Program-made: the position numbers and the translations under genes
Part shown: one piece after another, positions 1-11,800 of the stretch
Layout: the number at the start of each line of letters is the position of its first letter
Numbering within the stretch: position 1 is the stretch's first letter
The notes under the pieces: model-generated
What the model was told of the DNA's origin: nothing
The model's input: only the letters and a program-made list of their open reading frames with translations
The model's database searches: none
DNA from: Mastigamoeba balamuthi
Taxonomy: Eukaryota > Evosea > Mastigamoebida > Mastigamoebidae
DNA length: 36,320 bases
Reading direction: 5' to 3'
Assembly: GCA_902651635.1 (NCBI GenBank)
Contig: CACRSC010000121.1
Location: forward strand, 22,255-58,574

Positions 1-2656
1 AAAGCAAATGTGAGAAGATCTCTTCCTTAATGCAGCTGCATTTGCAGGTGGGAGGTCATCAGGGAACTCATCAATGTACTTGTGTAGCTCATCAGGTTCG
101 GTAGTTCCAGCCATCAGCTCTTTTTCCACATACCTATAGTTCGACAGCACCTGTGACTTGTCCAGGCTCAGCTTGTTGCTAAAGCCCATGATCTCGTGCA
201 CGCGCGTCAGGGTCTTGAACCCCTTGAGGGGAACCGATCCTAGACACCTCGTGGAGACGACTCCCTTGCAGCTGTCACGTACCGCATCTGTGATGCAAAT
301 AGTCGACCCAATGTCCTTGTTGACAGCTTCGAGCCTCGCTGCCATGTTGACCTGCATAATCGAGAGATACTGTTAGAGGAATGCCCGCAATTGGGCAAAT
401 GGAACGCACAACGTCTCCGATGACGGTGTAGTTCATCCGCGACATACTTCCGACGTTGCCACAGAACACAGGGCCGCTGTTGATGCCAATCCTGATGGCC
501 ATCTTCTTCCCAATCAACCTCTCAAACTCCACGTTTAGATGGTCAAGTGCCTCACAGATCTCCACTGCCGACTTGCAGGCCAGCATCTCGTGCTCCTTAA
601 CATGTTCCGGAACGTTCCAGATGGCCTGCGAGAAGAAATATTCGTTAGCTGACGATCGTTTTTATTCAAACTCCTTGGTTATCTAACCATGATGGCATCG
701 CCAATGTACTTGTCGATGGTGGCCTGGTTCTGGATAAGGATGGCTGAGAAGGTCTCGAACATGGTCTGCAGGATCCCGAACACCACGCTCACGCTGTGCT
801 CCTCCATCGTCGACGTGAACTGGGCCACGTCCAGGAACATCACCGTGCACACCTTCTGCTTCATCGTCAGCTCCCTATACGCCGCATAACATAATCATGA
901 ATGAGACAACCCTTCAAAGAGCAGTTTGGAGTCAGCTGGCGCACGGTTTCCTGTTGTTACTGATGAGCCAGTGCACGACCGTCTGGGGGACGTAGACGCT
1001 GAACGACTCGAGGGCCACGGTCATCTGGTGTGCCGTGGACAGCATTGTGCGCAGCTCGGTGAGCATGCTCGACCCGTCGGGACACTTGGAGTCGAACTTC
1101 ATCTCCGACAGATTGCTCAGGTGCCGCGTGATCAGCCGGATCTGGTGCGTCACCGCCGTCACCACCACCACGATCGCCGCGCACATGACCAACACCAGAC
1201 CACACACGATCACCACGACGGTGACCATTGATTTCGAAGCCCTCTTCTCCGCTGCCTCGGTCGCTCCCAGGACGTCGCCCGTGAAGTCGGACACGGGAGA
1301 CACGAGCAGCATCCACCACCCGGAGCCCTCGGGGACCGTCAGCAGGCTCACATCGTGGTACTTGTTGTCGGTCGTGAACGCGAGCTCCTTGCGGACGCCG
1401 CCAGTGAGGGCCAGCCAGCGCTCGACGGGGGCCCTGACCGTGGCGTTGGGGTGGTCCGCCACCGTGTACGTGCTCAGGCCGTCGGGCGTCACCACCGTGC
1501 CCTCGGTCACGGCCACCAGGTTCATGGCCCCCGTGTCCTGGAACACCATGGCGAAGCTGTTCTTGGTGATACGCAGCGACCCGAAGTAGTCCGTCAGCCA
1601 CTTCATGCTGAACGAGATGTGCAGCGCCCCCGTGAAGGCGCTCATGCTGGACGGAATGCGTTTGGAATAGAACGGCTTGGGCGTGCGTGCAGCAGTATCA
1701 TAGATCATCGACCAGATCAGAGGCCTGCTCATGTTCACCATCACCGGCCTGGCGCAAGGAGCAGTGGGTCGCGGGAAGCTGGGAGAGGGTGTGGCAGGGA
1801 CTCACCAGTAGGGGCGCTTGGTGATGGGGAAGTTGAGGGTATTGGCGGTGGTGATGTTGGTGGGCTTGAAGGTGGTGGTGTTGTAGAGGCTGATGGTGTA
1901 CGAGCTGTTGTGCTCGTGCTGGTCGTATACGCCCCACTTGACCTCGTACGGCTGCGCCACGGCGTTAATCGAGAACATGTGGCGCCCCTGGTCGTTCTCC
2001 GTCGTCAGCGTCTGCGCTCGCACGCGAGGGGCGTCAGTTCAGCCATGGGACACCAGCAGGCACGCGAGGCGGTTTGGACGACGGCGTTCAATTCCCAAAT
2101 GGGACAAATCGGGCGACGACAAAAATAGAAATTGCAGTAACTACTCAAAAGGGGTAGAAAAAGGACGCACAATCGTGCTGAACGCAGGGGTCCGCATCAT
2201 TTCGGGCAGCGCGAGGCCGAAGAGCAGAGGCGAGGCGAACGGCGACGCCAGCACCGCATCGCGGAGCGACGGGATGGCGGTGATGTCGAGGCCCGAGAAC
2301 TGCAGGCGCTGGAGGACCGTCTCGATGAACTGCACGGGCCTCTCGATCTCCTTGGCGAAGGCGTCGCGGGTCTTGTCGATGACCAGCCTGCGCAGGATGG
2401 CCGCCTGCGTGTCGATGCTGCTCCGCGAGACGCTCGAGAACGACTGGATGCTGCCGTTCCACTCGACCGAGAGCGGGACGATCGACGTCGCCGCGATAGC
2501 CAGCGACCCGGCGACGATGATCCCTGTGAACAGCACCTGCATGGGCACCGTCATCCCCCTGCCCTTCTGCCAGGGCCGCTCGTCGAGCGACGAGGCCTTG
2601 CTGCTGGTGCTGCTGCGCCGAGACATCTCGGGGACAGTCTCCTGAGCCTGCTCCAT
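1..2656 (-). CDS. Receptor-type class III adenylate cyclase (dCache-HAMP-cyclase), 3' end outside window
   Basis: Membrane enzyme that should make cAMP from ATP in the cytoplasm in response to an extracellular ligand. Exons read 2656-2171, 2011-1806, 1748-945, 874-688, 625-410 and 351 to the window edge; phases agree at every junction, giving 750 visible residues. Order: Ser-rich cytoplasmic start; membrane span at about 38-62; dCache-like extracellular region to about 400, with N-glycosylation sites; second span at about 404-430; HAMP-like linker; cyclase domain from about 500. The first metal Asp lies in FLDVAQF and the second in KYIGDAIM. The Lys in DKYIGD and the Thr in NYTVIGD match the Lys-Thr pair of class IIIb adenylate cyclases rather than the Glu-Cys of guanylate cyclases. 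The Asn and Arg of VNMAARLE supply the transition-state residues. The start chosen is the first Met of the only long first exon. Strong on family; the ligand is unknown. Confidence 0.88.
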
Positions 2657-3840
2657 CCGTGCCCTGGGGTTTTACTTAAGAATGACCCAGAAAGACAAGC
2701 GGTCACCGGCGAGGTGCAAAGCAGATCCACTGCGCAATGGAAAAGGCAAACCGGACTGACTTTGTACTTCCACCCCGCCCATTGAAAGCCGTTTTTCGCG
2801 TGGCGGCACAGAGGAGCGCCCCTCTCGCGGTGGGCACTCGCGACAGCAGCAGCACCGCCCGCCGGGGGTCCGTCTGGGTGGCCTCGGAGTGGCGGGAACG
2901 CCGCCAAAAATAGACAATGGTGTCCCTCAGTTGTTGTTCACCATGGACGACCCAGAGGTTCTACTCGCCCGGCGGTTCTACACACAGCCCGAAACTTGCT
3001 TCTGGCGGATTTGGGTTTTCGCACCGGGCTTCAGCTGCTTGGCATGCCCGCGCCCTCGGTTCGCATACCAAGGCCCGCGCTGCGGCGGCCGCAGGAGAGA
3101 AGGCCATGGACCTAAGACCCCCTGTCCGGCAGGAGAGGCGCCTCTCTCACTAATGGCGTGTTTGGCCGCGACACCGACAACGAGAAGCAGGACCCATCAC
3201 AGCGATGCGTCCCTCAGTGTGCCAGACGGACACACGCGCAGAGGCCACGGGCCTGCGCACGCTGTACGCTGGGCGTAGTGCGAGCGACGAGGCTCGCGCA
3301 CCAGGGGCTCCGAGAAGCGTGTCACTCTCGACGAATTCTTCGCGCTGCGAGCTCGCAGCCCTGGTACTCACCGCGAGCCTTTCCGGGTGGGGCCCGGACG
3401 ATGTAAGAGCAAAACAAGCGGAATACAGGCTGCTGCTGCAGGGCCACGCGCTCGTGGGACCAGCGAGCAGAGGCAGCCCCAACCAAAAATCCGCAACCCT
3501 CCGACGGGCGCATCACACCGCTCTCTCCAGCCCCACTTCGCGGGCATCGCCGCCGCTGTGGTCAGCGCGGTCCGTGTGCCCCACACGGCACCTGAGCTGA
3601 TTTATAAGTTGCTCATCTGCCCATACCGGTGCAGACGGCATAGGAGGTTACGAGGGTCTCTGCACTTGCCCTCATTCTCTGAAGGACCTTCTTCCGGGAA
3701 AGTTGGCGACGTAAGGCAGTGGCGGGTACGTCTCAATGATACCCTGGCCAAGAAATTCTGCTTGTCGCAAAGATATCAATTTCAATTGATTAACGGAAGA
3801 TTATCTGTCCCCCCTAGGCTTTCGAACAACTAAGTGTCTG
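2657..3840. other. Intergenic region, no gene recognised
   Basis: This gap separates the divergent cyclase and the plus-strand gene at 3841. Several open frames cross it on both strands, but they overlap each other, are rich in Arg, Pro and Ala, and show no domain or consistent splice chain. It presumably contains promoters for both flanking genes; I see no clear TATA element. Confidence 0.5.
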
Positions 3841-5270
3841 ATGGCGGCTGCATTAATCGATGCGTGCGGTCGCCTGGCGAGGACACCCCTCCTCCTCCTC
3901 GGGTGCAACATAGAGGACCCCCGCATCCTCGAGCCCAAGTCGGTGAGTAGAGAGCAGAACTACACTTCGGTAATATTGATTCCGAATGAGTGCTCCAGGG
4001 CATGCTGTTGCTGGTGCTGTTTGAGTGCGAGGGAAACTGGGTGGGGGTGCCCGTCATGTCCGAGGCGCCGGTAATGGGGGAGGCCGCGGACTATATGTGC
4101 ATTAGCACTGATGCCTCTCCTGCCGAGTGGAGTGGCGCCACACTATTCTCGGGCGCTTCTGTCCCGCCCGCCTTTAGGATTCTCTACGCATCGCTGAGCC
4201 TGCACTCTGCGAATTGTCTCGAGCTGGGTTCTGAGGTACTCTCGCCCTTCGCCGTGGTCAGAAAGGCACAGGCGCGCGAGGTACTCTCCAATGTGCTATC
4301 CAGGATGAGATGCTCGTCAACGTGCCTCGTGCACTTTTGGCCGGGCCTCATCACCCCCCGCACAACCGAGGAGCTGTGCGCCATCTCTCCTCCTCTCTTC
4401 CTCACAGCATGCAAGCACACTCTCATTTGCTGTATGCTCTTTCCCTTCTCGCTGCCCAGGACAGTGGGGAGTCGGGGCAAGCACCAGTGCCTCGTGCTGT
4501 CCACGGGAGACTCGGCAGATCCCCTGGAGGCCCCGCCGGATGGCGCTAAGCGGCACCTGCTTATGTTCTTCAAGGCGACCAGTGCCAGCAACACGGACCT
4601 CAATCTGAGGGTGTTGCACACCATCCGCAATTCTCCGCTGTTGGTCTCACAATCATTCTCACAGCACGCACTGGATCCCTGCGAGAGCTTCACTGTCCAG
4701 TTTTCTGACTGCTTTGCTGCCACTGCGAACGCACTATGGGTGTCGCACAGGCATAAGGTCAGTATTTCCCGATGATTCATAGTGCATCTGTTCAGCGCAT
4801 TCCCTCCATTCCGCCAATCGCAGATAAGGATGTTCACCCCCAGCAGGTGCCGCGTCAAGCCGCCCTGCATGGAGTCGCTTCTCCGCGTGGCCACGAGCAG
4901 TGAGCATCCATCTCGAATTTTCTCTCCTCTGAGTACATCTCACGTATGAACTGCAGTGATAATGCTACTTTTTGAGGGGAGTCCGCCCGGTGTGTGTGTT
5001 GGCGAAGGCACTGGTGCGGACGCTGCCAGCGCACGCACGGCGACTCCGGAGCAGTGGAACACCTGGTTCCCATCCGTGGATTCGATTCAGTCCTTCGTCA
5101 CGTGGATTGACGATGGCGACGACGCCGACGTCGAGGCCGAGGCTCCTGACAGCCCGTTCGGCACTGACGAGGAGTGGGAGCGCATTGGATCCACCTTGAA
5201 GACCGTCATCTTCAAAACCACAGTGGTGTCACCGCCTCCCCACGACCCTGATTTCAATGGCTCCGAGTGA
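3841..5270 (+). CDS. Unrecognised five-exon gene, about 388 aa
   Basis: I do not recognise this protein. Exons 3841-3942, 3999-4375, 4460-4757, 4824-4899 and 4957-5270 join in frame through donors GTGAGT, GTGCGC, GTCAGT and GTGAGC, each matched by a phase-compatible acceptor. The product has a mixed alpha/beta-looking middle with many Cys and Ser, a basic Cys-containing stretch near residue 260 (FTPSRCRVKPP), and a strongly acidic tail of about 60 residues rich in Asp and Glu. There is no signal peptide and no clear membrane span. The acidic tail after a basic Cys-containing part could fit a transcription regulator, but that is only an impression. A possible extra 3' exon (5344-5486) is an alternative ending. 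The gene is supported by splice phasing, not by homology. Confidence 0.55.
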
Positions 5271-5895
5271 GGATCTTGCAATGGAGAAAGAAAAAGGGGT
5301 AAGGCAAACGATGGGCTCTCTCGACTCGCCGTCGCACTGTCAGGAGGAGGGGGAATCTCCGACGAGGAGAAGAGCGAGGTGGACATCGCAGACTTCGCTA
5401 ACGGGTCAGTTTATATGCCCACTCCCGACTCGTGGTGCAGAATGCACAGTGCTGCTCTCAATAATGGGCAGAGACAGGCCGATTGAATAGTGCCCATCAG
5501 TCCAGTGATCTTGTCCCGCGGTTCTCCCTGGGCTCTGTGACAGCATTCCCCAGCTTGCCGGTCACGTGCACGCTGTGAAGGAGAAGGAGCACACCCTGGC
5601 TCTCCCGGGTCTCGAGCAATCTGCTGGAATCCCAGCGATGTGCCCTTGCAGTTCCAGATGCATCAGATCGCAGCTGCGGCTGCATGGATGGCCATGAACT
5701 CGTGGAACCCTTGAGGCAGCGCCCCAGCACCTTCTGCCACAAGAGTCCCGTACGACGTCCAGACGCCAGGATGGGCGGGCACAGTTTGATTGATTGCCGA
5801 TTGCTCTGGCGCTGATTCCCCCGCGAGATATTGGATATCTGCGGCCTAAAAATAGGGGGCAGATACAAAAATAAACGCAAGGCAGGGCGCTGAGA
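5271..5895. other. Intergenic region with a possible coding-like exon at 5344-5486
   Basis: After the stop at 5270, a frame at 5344-5486 reads like coding sequence: acidic, balanced composition, includes DEEKSEVDIADF, ends in TGA, and follows a good CACTGTCAG acceptor. It does not join the preceding exon in phase with any ordinary donor I could find, so it may be an alternative last exon or a remnant. The remainder, to 5895, is upstream sequence of the CFAP47-like gene. Confidence 0.35.
5847..5875 (+). promoter_or_regulatory. A/T-rich promoter-like stretch before the CFAP47-like gene
   Basis: Short TAAAAATAG and ACAAAAATAAA stretches lie 20-50 bases before the ATG at 5896, standing out from GC-rich surroundings. 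This fits a core promoter with a very short 5' leader. It is a pattern reading only; no defined TATA consensus is known to me for this organism. Confidence 0.3.
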
Positions 5896-8800
5896 ATGGC
5901 TGACGACCCGCGGCGCCTCTCGTCGGCCGCAGGACCCGAGGCCGACGGCCCCGACGACGACGACGCCTCGTCGCCCGCCGCCTCGAACCCCATCCAGGTG
6001 TGGCCAGCCAGCGTCGTCTTCCGCCACGTGGAGCCCGGGACCACCCTCGAGGTCCCCGTCTTCGTCATGGCACGAAGATCCCCGTATCGTGATTCTCGGA
6101 ATCTCGGGAATCTCACCCCCCGCGCTGCGCTGTTGATGTGGCGCCGGCATCCTCTTCCCTCCGCAGAACACCGACACCAAGGGGTCGCGCAGGCTGAAGC
6201 TGACGGGGCCCGAGCGCGAGCCCGACGGCAGCGGGTTCGAGGTGGGGCTGCACGACAGCGACCAGACCGAGTGGGTCGCCGTCTACGGCCTCAAGCGCCG
6301 CCTGCGCGCCCGCTTCACCGCCCCGCAGGTCGGCCGCAATATCTTCCGCGGGAAGATCCGCAAATCCCGCCACAGTATCTTCGCTGACCACAGTAACCCT
6401 TCCCCAGCGCGGCGACGAGTGGCACGAGACCTTCACCATCTCCTCCGAGTATGGCCTCATCACAACGCAGCTCAGCGCGTGCGCAGCCGGCGGTCTCTCC
6501 CCCGGGGGCTCCCAGCGCGTTATGACGTTTTTCTGACGTCACCGACAGGTTCTCGCCGTGCGCGGAGCTGGAGGTGGTGGACGCGCCCGAGGTGCTGGAC
6601 CTGGGGACGGTGGCGCTGGGTGCGACGGCGTCTGCGTCGCTGACGGTGCGCAACAACGGGCCGCGCAAGGGCGCGTTCAGCGCGCGCAGCGAGGGCGGCG
6701 TGTCGCTGAGCTGCACGCCGGCCGCGAGCCCCGTGCCGCCGGACACGGTCGTGCCGATCCAGATACACTTCGAGGCGACGCAGCTCGGCGTCTTCACGGG
6801 CGAGCTGGCGCTGGCCATGACGGGCGTGCAGGGCGGCAGCCGCAGGGTCGCCGTGCGGACGCACGTGGCCGTCGCCAAGCACGCGCTCGAGCTGCTGACG
6901 TCGGACGCGGGGGCCGCGGTCGAGAGCCTGCACTTCGGGACCATCTACAACGGCAAGGAGCGCACGTTCAGCGCGGTGCTCGTCAACACGGGGCCGCAGC
7001 CGCTGTCGTTCTCGGCCATCATCACCGAGCGGCACTCGATCGAGTCGGCCATGGCCGACGACGACCGCCAGAGCAAGCTGCTGTTCAGCTGCTTCACGGT
7101 CGAGCCCAACGAGGGCGCCGTCGAGGCCTTCTCGCAGATGGCCGTGCGCTTCAAGTTCGCGCCGCTCATCGGCAGCGAGCTCGACGGCACGGGCTCGGCG
7201 GGCATCTCGTGCGAGGGCCTCGTGACCGTCGGCGTCGTCGAGACGAGCCAGCGCATCCTGCTGCAGATCACCGGCAAGGTCGTCAAGCCCATCATGACGC
7301 TCTCGCGCTCGCTGCTCAGCTTCGGCGACTGCCCCACCGGCCAGTCCCTCACGCTGCCCCTGACCATCAAGAACGAGTCCAACGAGCTCCCCATCGACTT
7401 TGGTCCGTTCTCTCTGCTCTCTTTAGCTATTTCTTTGCTTGCTCTCTATGCTCTCTGCTCTTTGCTCCCTGTGCTCTGTTCTTCTCTCTTCTCTTCTCTC
7501 TTCTCCCATTCTCACCTTTCACGGACTCTTTCACTCAAGCACTCGCACGCTCACACGCACTTCTTCATCTCTGTCTCAATCACCACCACATTGCTGCGGC
7601 TGCTGACGGCGGTGCCACAGCGATATCGAGGATAGCGCACTTCAAGGCGTACCCCGAGGAGGGGACGCTCAAGCCACTGCAGTTCCAGGAGATCACATTC
7701 ACGTTCAAGCCGCGCCAGATGGGCAAGTTTGCCAGCAACATACAGGTCAAGGTCTGTAACGGGCTCTACGTCTACACCGTCACGGCCAAGGGCGCCGCCG
7801 TGACGTCGTCGTCGGCCACCACGACCGGCGACAAGGAGACCTCGCCGCGTCTCCAGCCCGTCAAGGAGACCACGAGCCTCCCCAAGCTGCCCCTGACCAA
7901 GGCGACCCTCCAGCAGCTGCAGAACGCCAGTACGCCGCCTCCGCTGCTGCACAGCACGCACGCACGCTGACGCTGGGGACGCGTTGCAGAGAGCGAGACG
8001 GACCTGATCGCCATCAGCCAGCAGCACGACGTCGACATGGAGGCGATACGCTACTGGCACAACCGCCTGAGGAACAACGCGCGGTACGCGCGGCACATCG
8101 AGGACGCGTTCGCGCGGCAGGAGAAGCCGTCGAGCCCGCAGGTCGTGGCGGTGACCGCGGACAGCAGCCCGCTGGACAGCCCCGTGCGGGCGAGCCCGCG
8201 GCTGTGCCTGCCCCGGCTGACGGCGGACGCGGACCCCAAGGCCAAGATGCTGCCGTCCGAGGTCTCGTCGATCAAGCAGAAGATGGAGGAGGACGCGGCG
8301 CAGAACAAGGTCCCCCGCAAGGCCTACAAGGTGCGGCCCACGACGGCCGCCGAGGTCGCCGAGTGCAGGAAGAAGCTGTCGCGGGCCGAGCTGTTCCAGT
8401 TCGTGACGGCGGGCAACAAGAAGCTCGACTTTGGCAACGTGGCCGTCAACGCCGAGACGACGCTGCCGTTCTACATCGTCAACGGGCTGCCGCAGTGCAT
8501 CCTGGCGACGCTGGCCAACACGTTCAACCTCCCCGAGGTCTCGGTGGCGCCCGAGGCGCAGGTCGTGCCGCCCGAGTGCACGGCGACGTTCGAGATACGG
8601 TTCCGGTCGCCGCGGCCACAGCACTTCAGCAACACGATCAACTACATCATCAACGGCGCGCACTCGTACAACATCACGATCGGCGCCGAGGCGGTGCCCG
8701 TCACGCTGACGGCGTCGGCCGTGTCGATGAGCATGCTGTACCGCCCGGAGCAGTGCCGCTCGTACGCGGCCGAGACGTTCTCGCTCTCGAACCACTTCTC

Positions 8801-11800
8801 GCAGGAGGCGTTCATCAGCAGCGTCGCGCACCCGCCCTTCTCGCTGATCCCGCCCGAGGGCATCATACCGGCCAACGGGCACCTGGAGCTCGAGGTGCGG
8901 TTCTACCCGGACCACCGCACGCTGGCCGAGGAGCAGATCGTGATCAAGGTGAAGAACGGCGACGACATCGTGCTGCCCTGCAAGGGCGAGGTGCCCGCGA
9001 CGGCCATCACGGTCAGCACCAAGAAGATCGACTTTGGCGTGCTGGCCGTCGGCATGTCGCGCAAGGCCGTCTTCAAGCTCAAGAACGTCGGCAACTCGGA
9101 CGCGTTCTTCCAGTACGAGAAGGCGCGCGGCGGCGCCGAGGACGAGTTTGCGCTGTCGCCCGAGGACGGCTGCATCCCCGTCGACGCCACGCAGGAGATC
9201 CAGGTGCTCTTCAGCCCCAAGGTGCCCAAGCTCTACGAGCAGTTCCTCAAGATCAACGTGCCCGGCAGCAAGCCCTTCCGGCTCTTTGTGCGCGGGTCGG
9301 CCGACATACCGTCGGTGACGGTCTCGGAGCAGACGATCGAGTTTGGCGAGGTCTACATCGGGTCGAGCAAGAGCCGCAACGTGACGTTCGGCAACAACGG
9401 CGGCATCCCGGCCGTCGTGCTGCTGGACCTCGGCGAGTACCCCGAGTTCAGCGTCGTGCCCGTCGACGGCCGCGAGGCCGACATGGACGAGACGCGCTCG
9501 AGCTACTTCTGCGACACGGCCTCGCAGGTCAGCGCCGCGCGGTCGGTGGCCGGCGTGCAGATGCGCAGCGCCAGCGCGACGCCCGGCGAGGTCGTGGGGA
9601 CCGACGAGCCCGACCGCCTCTGCCGCATATCGATCGACGCGGGCGACAGCGTCACGCGGCAGCTGGTCTTCTCGCCGACGGGGCCCGGGACGCACAGGTT
9701 CGAGCTGCCGCTGCGCGTCTTCGGGCAGCCGCAGCAGCTGTCGCTGGGGCGCGGCGTGCACGCGGTGGGCATACCGCCGCCGATCGTGCCCTCGGAGCAG
9801 GTGATGGACTTTGGGATGAAGGTGCTGCTCAAGAAGGACGCGGCCGCGCACCAGAAGACGCTGACGCTGACCAACACGAGCGACCGCGCGATGAACTGGT
9901 TCCTCAACGTCGAGGCCGACGTCATCCAGAGGGACGTCTTCCGCGTCTCGCCGACGTCGGGCACGCTGCAGCCCGGCGAGCGCTCGCAGGTGACGGTCTT
10001 CTTCCTGCCGCGCGTGGCGGGCACGTACGAGACGGCGCTGCCGCTGCTGCTGGGCGAGAGCGAGAGCCAGAAGACGGCCGTGACCATCACGGTCAAGGGC
10101 TCGGGCAGCCCGCCACGGATCTCGTTCGACGTGGCCGAGGTCGTGCTGCCCGTCGTGCCGCTGGGCACGCGGTCGGCGGCGACGTTCCGGCTGACGAGCG
10201 TCGGCTACGAGTCGACCGAGGTCAAGTGCCAGCCGCAGACGGACAAGCAGTTCTGCCCCATCGCCGTCAACTTCCCCGACGGCACCAAGATCGGCTCGAG
10301 CAAGCCGTCGATCAAGGTCGAGGTCACGTTCGTCTCGCCCAAGCCCATGGGCTTCACGACCAAGCTCGTCTTCTTCGACGACGAGAAGAACCAGTTCCCG
10401 CTGCTCGTCTCGGGCCTCTCGGACAACAGCATCGCGACGCTGGCCGCGTACCCCTTCTCGTTCCCCAGGCGCAAGGACAGCGAGTTCAAGGAGCCCGTGC
10501 AGGTCCTGCAGAGCGTCCTCGCCGGCGGCGTCGTGCCGACGTTCCCACCCGAGATCTACCCGCCGTCGACGATCGAGGCGCTGCGGCTCTGGCTCAACAC
10601 CAACGCCGTCAAGGTGCCCATCAAGGAGATACCGGGCGACCTCGCGCGCGGCGACGGCACGTCGCTCTCGGAGATCATCGAGCACTTCACGGCGCGCAAG
10701 CTGATCGAGGGGCGCGAGGAGCGCAGGCGCGACCACTCGCGGCGGTCGCAGAAGCTGCTGCGGCACTACACGCTCTGCCTCGACAGCCTGCGGACCAACG
10801 CGGCGCTGCTGGGGCCCATCAAGCCCGAGTACCTGCTGCGCTTCGAGGACTACGTCGTCGTGATGGACTTTGCCAACCTGCCCGACTCGTCGCGCATCAT
10901 CGAGGCCGTCAGCAAGATCTTCCCGCTCGTCTCGCTGCAGGCCTGGGTCGCCGTCATCTGCCAGGTCATCCGCGTCTTCAGCCTCAGCAAGATCACGCTC
11001 AAGTCGTACAAGGTGCTGCCGGGCATCCTGGGCATGGACCTCATCAAGAACGAGGCCACGCTCATGAAGAGCAGCACCGTCAGCCTGCCCGAGACCATCC
11101 TGCTGCGCTGGCTCAGCGTGCACTACAAGAAGGTCAACAACGCCGACATCAACCTCAGCAACTTCGCCGCCGACTTTGGCGACTTCACCATCATCTCGAG
11201 CGCGCTGCTCTCGCACGTGCCGACGCTCACGCGCCTCAGGAGCGTCCAGCGCGCCACGCAGCAGACGCGCGAGGCCCTGCTCCAGAACGTCAACACGGTC
11301 CTCGGCGCCATGAAGGAGATCGGCCTCGACTACTCGATCCGCCCCTCGGACGTCCTCGACCCGGACCCCTTCAGTGCGTGCTGCAGATCCGCCTATCTCC
11401 TCCGCGCTCTTTTTTTCCTGGAAATGCCTGCGTTGAGTCATTCCTTAATTGCACTCTTGGAATTGAGCGCGCTGCGTGATGGTACCCTAACCTAGCCGCT
11501 CCCACTCTCCTCTCCTCGCAGACCTGCTGCTGTTCACGTCGTACCTGTACGAGATGCTGCCGCGGTACCTGCCGCAGTGCAAGGTCAAGTTCGAGGCGAA
11601 CCTCAACGACCGCGTGGAGAAGCACATCGAGCTGTCGAACCCCATCAGCAAGCAGGTGACCTACGCGATCAAGGCCGAGGGCTCGCAGTACTTCACCGTC
11701 GCGCAGAGCCTCGTGACGCTCGAGCCGCAGGGCAAGGCCATGATCAGCGTCTCGTTCCAGAGCCCCTTCATGCGCGTCTCCGAGGGCAGGCTCACGGTCC

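Noticed and set aside
1-874. Guanylate cyclase annotation
   Set aside because: The Glu-Cys pair of guanylate cyclases is absent; Lys and Thr are seen instead.
5497-6180. 227-codon minus-strand frame before CFAP47
   Set aside because: Overlaps the first CFAP47 exon, Arg-rich, with no domain or splice partners.
7551-11441. 1296-codon open frame antisense to the CFAP47-like gene
   Set aside because: It is low-complexity Arg/Leu/Val/Asp-rich peptide, an artefact of the GC-rich third positions of the real gene on the opposite strand, whose ASH and CH domains are unmistakable.
8204-11479. Second long plus-strand frame across the same region
   Set aside because: It is a shifted frame of the CFAP47 exon, with Arg/Gly/Ala-rich composition and no domain pattern.
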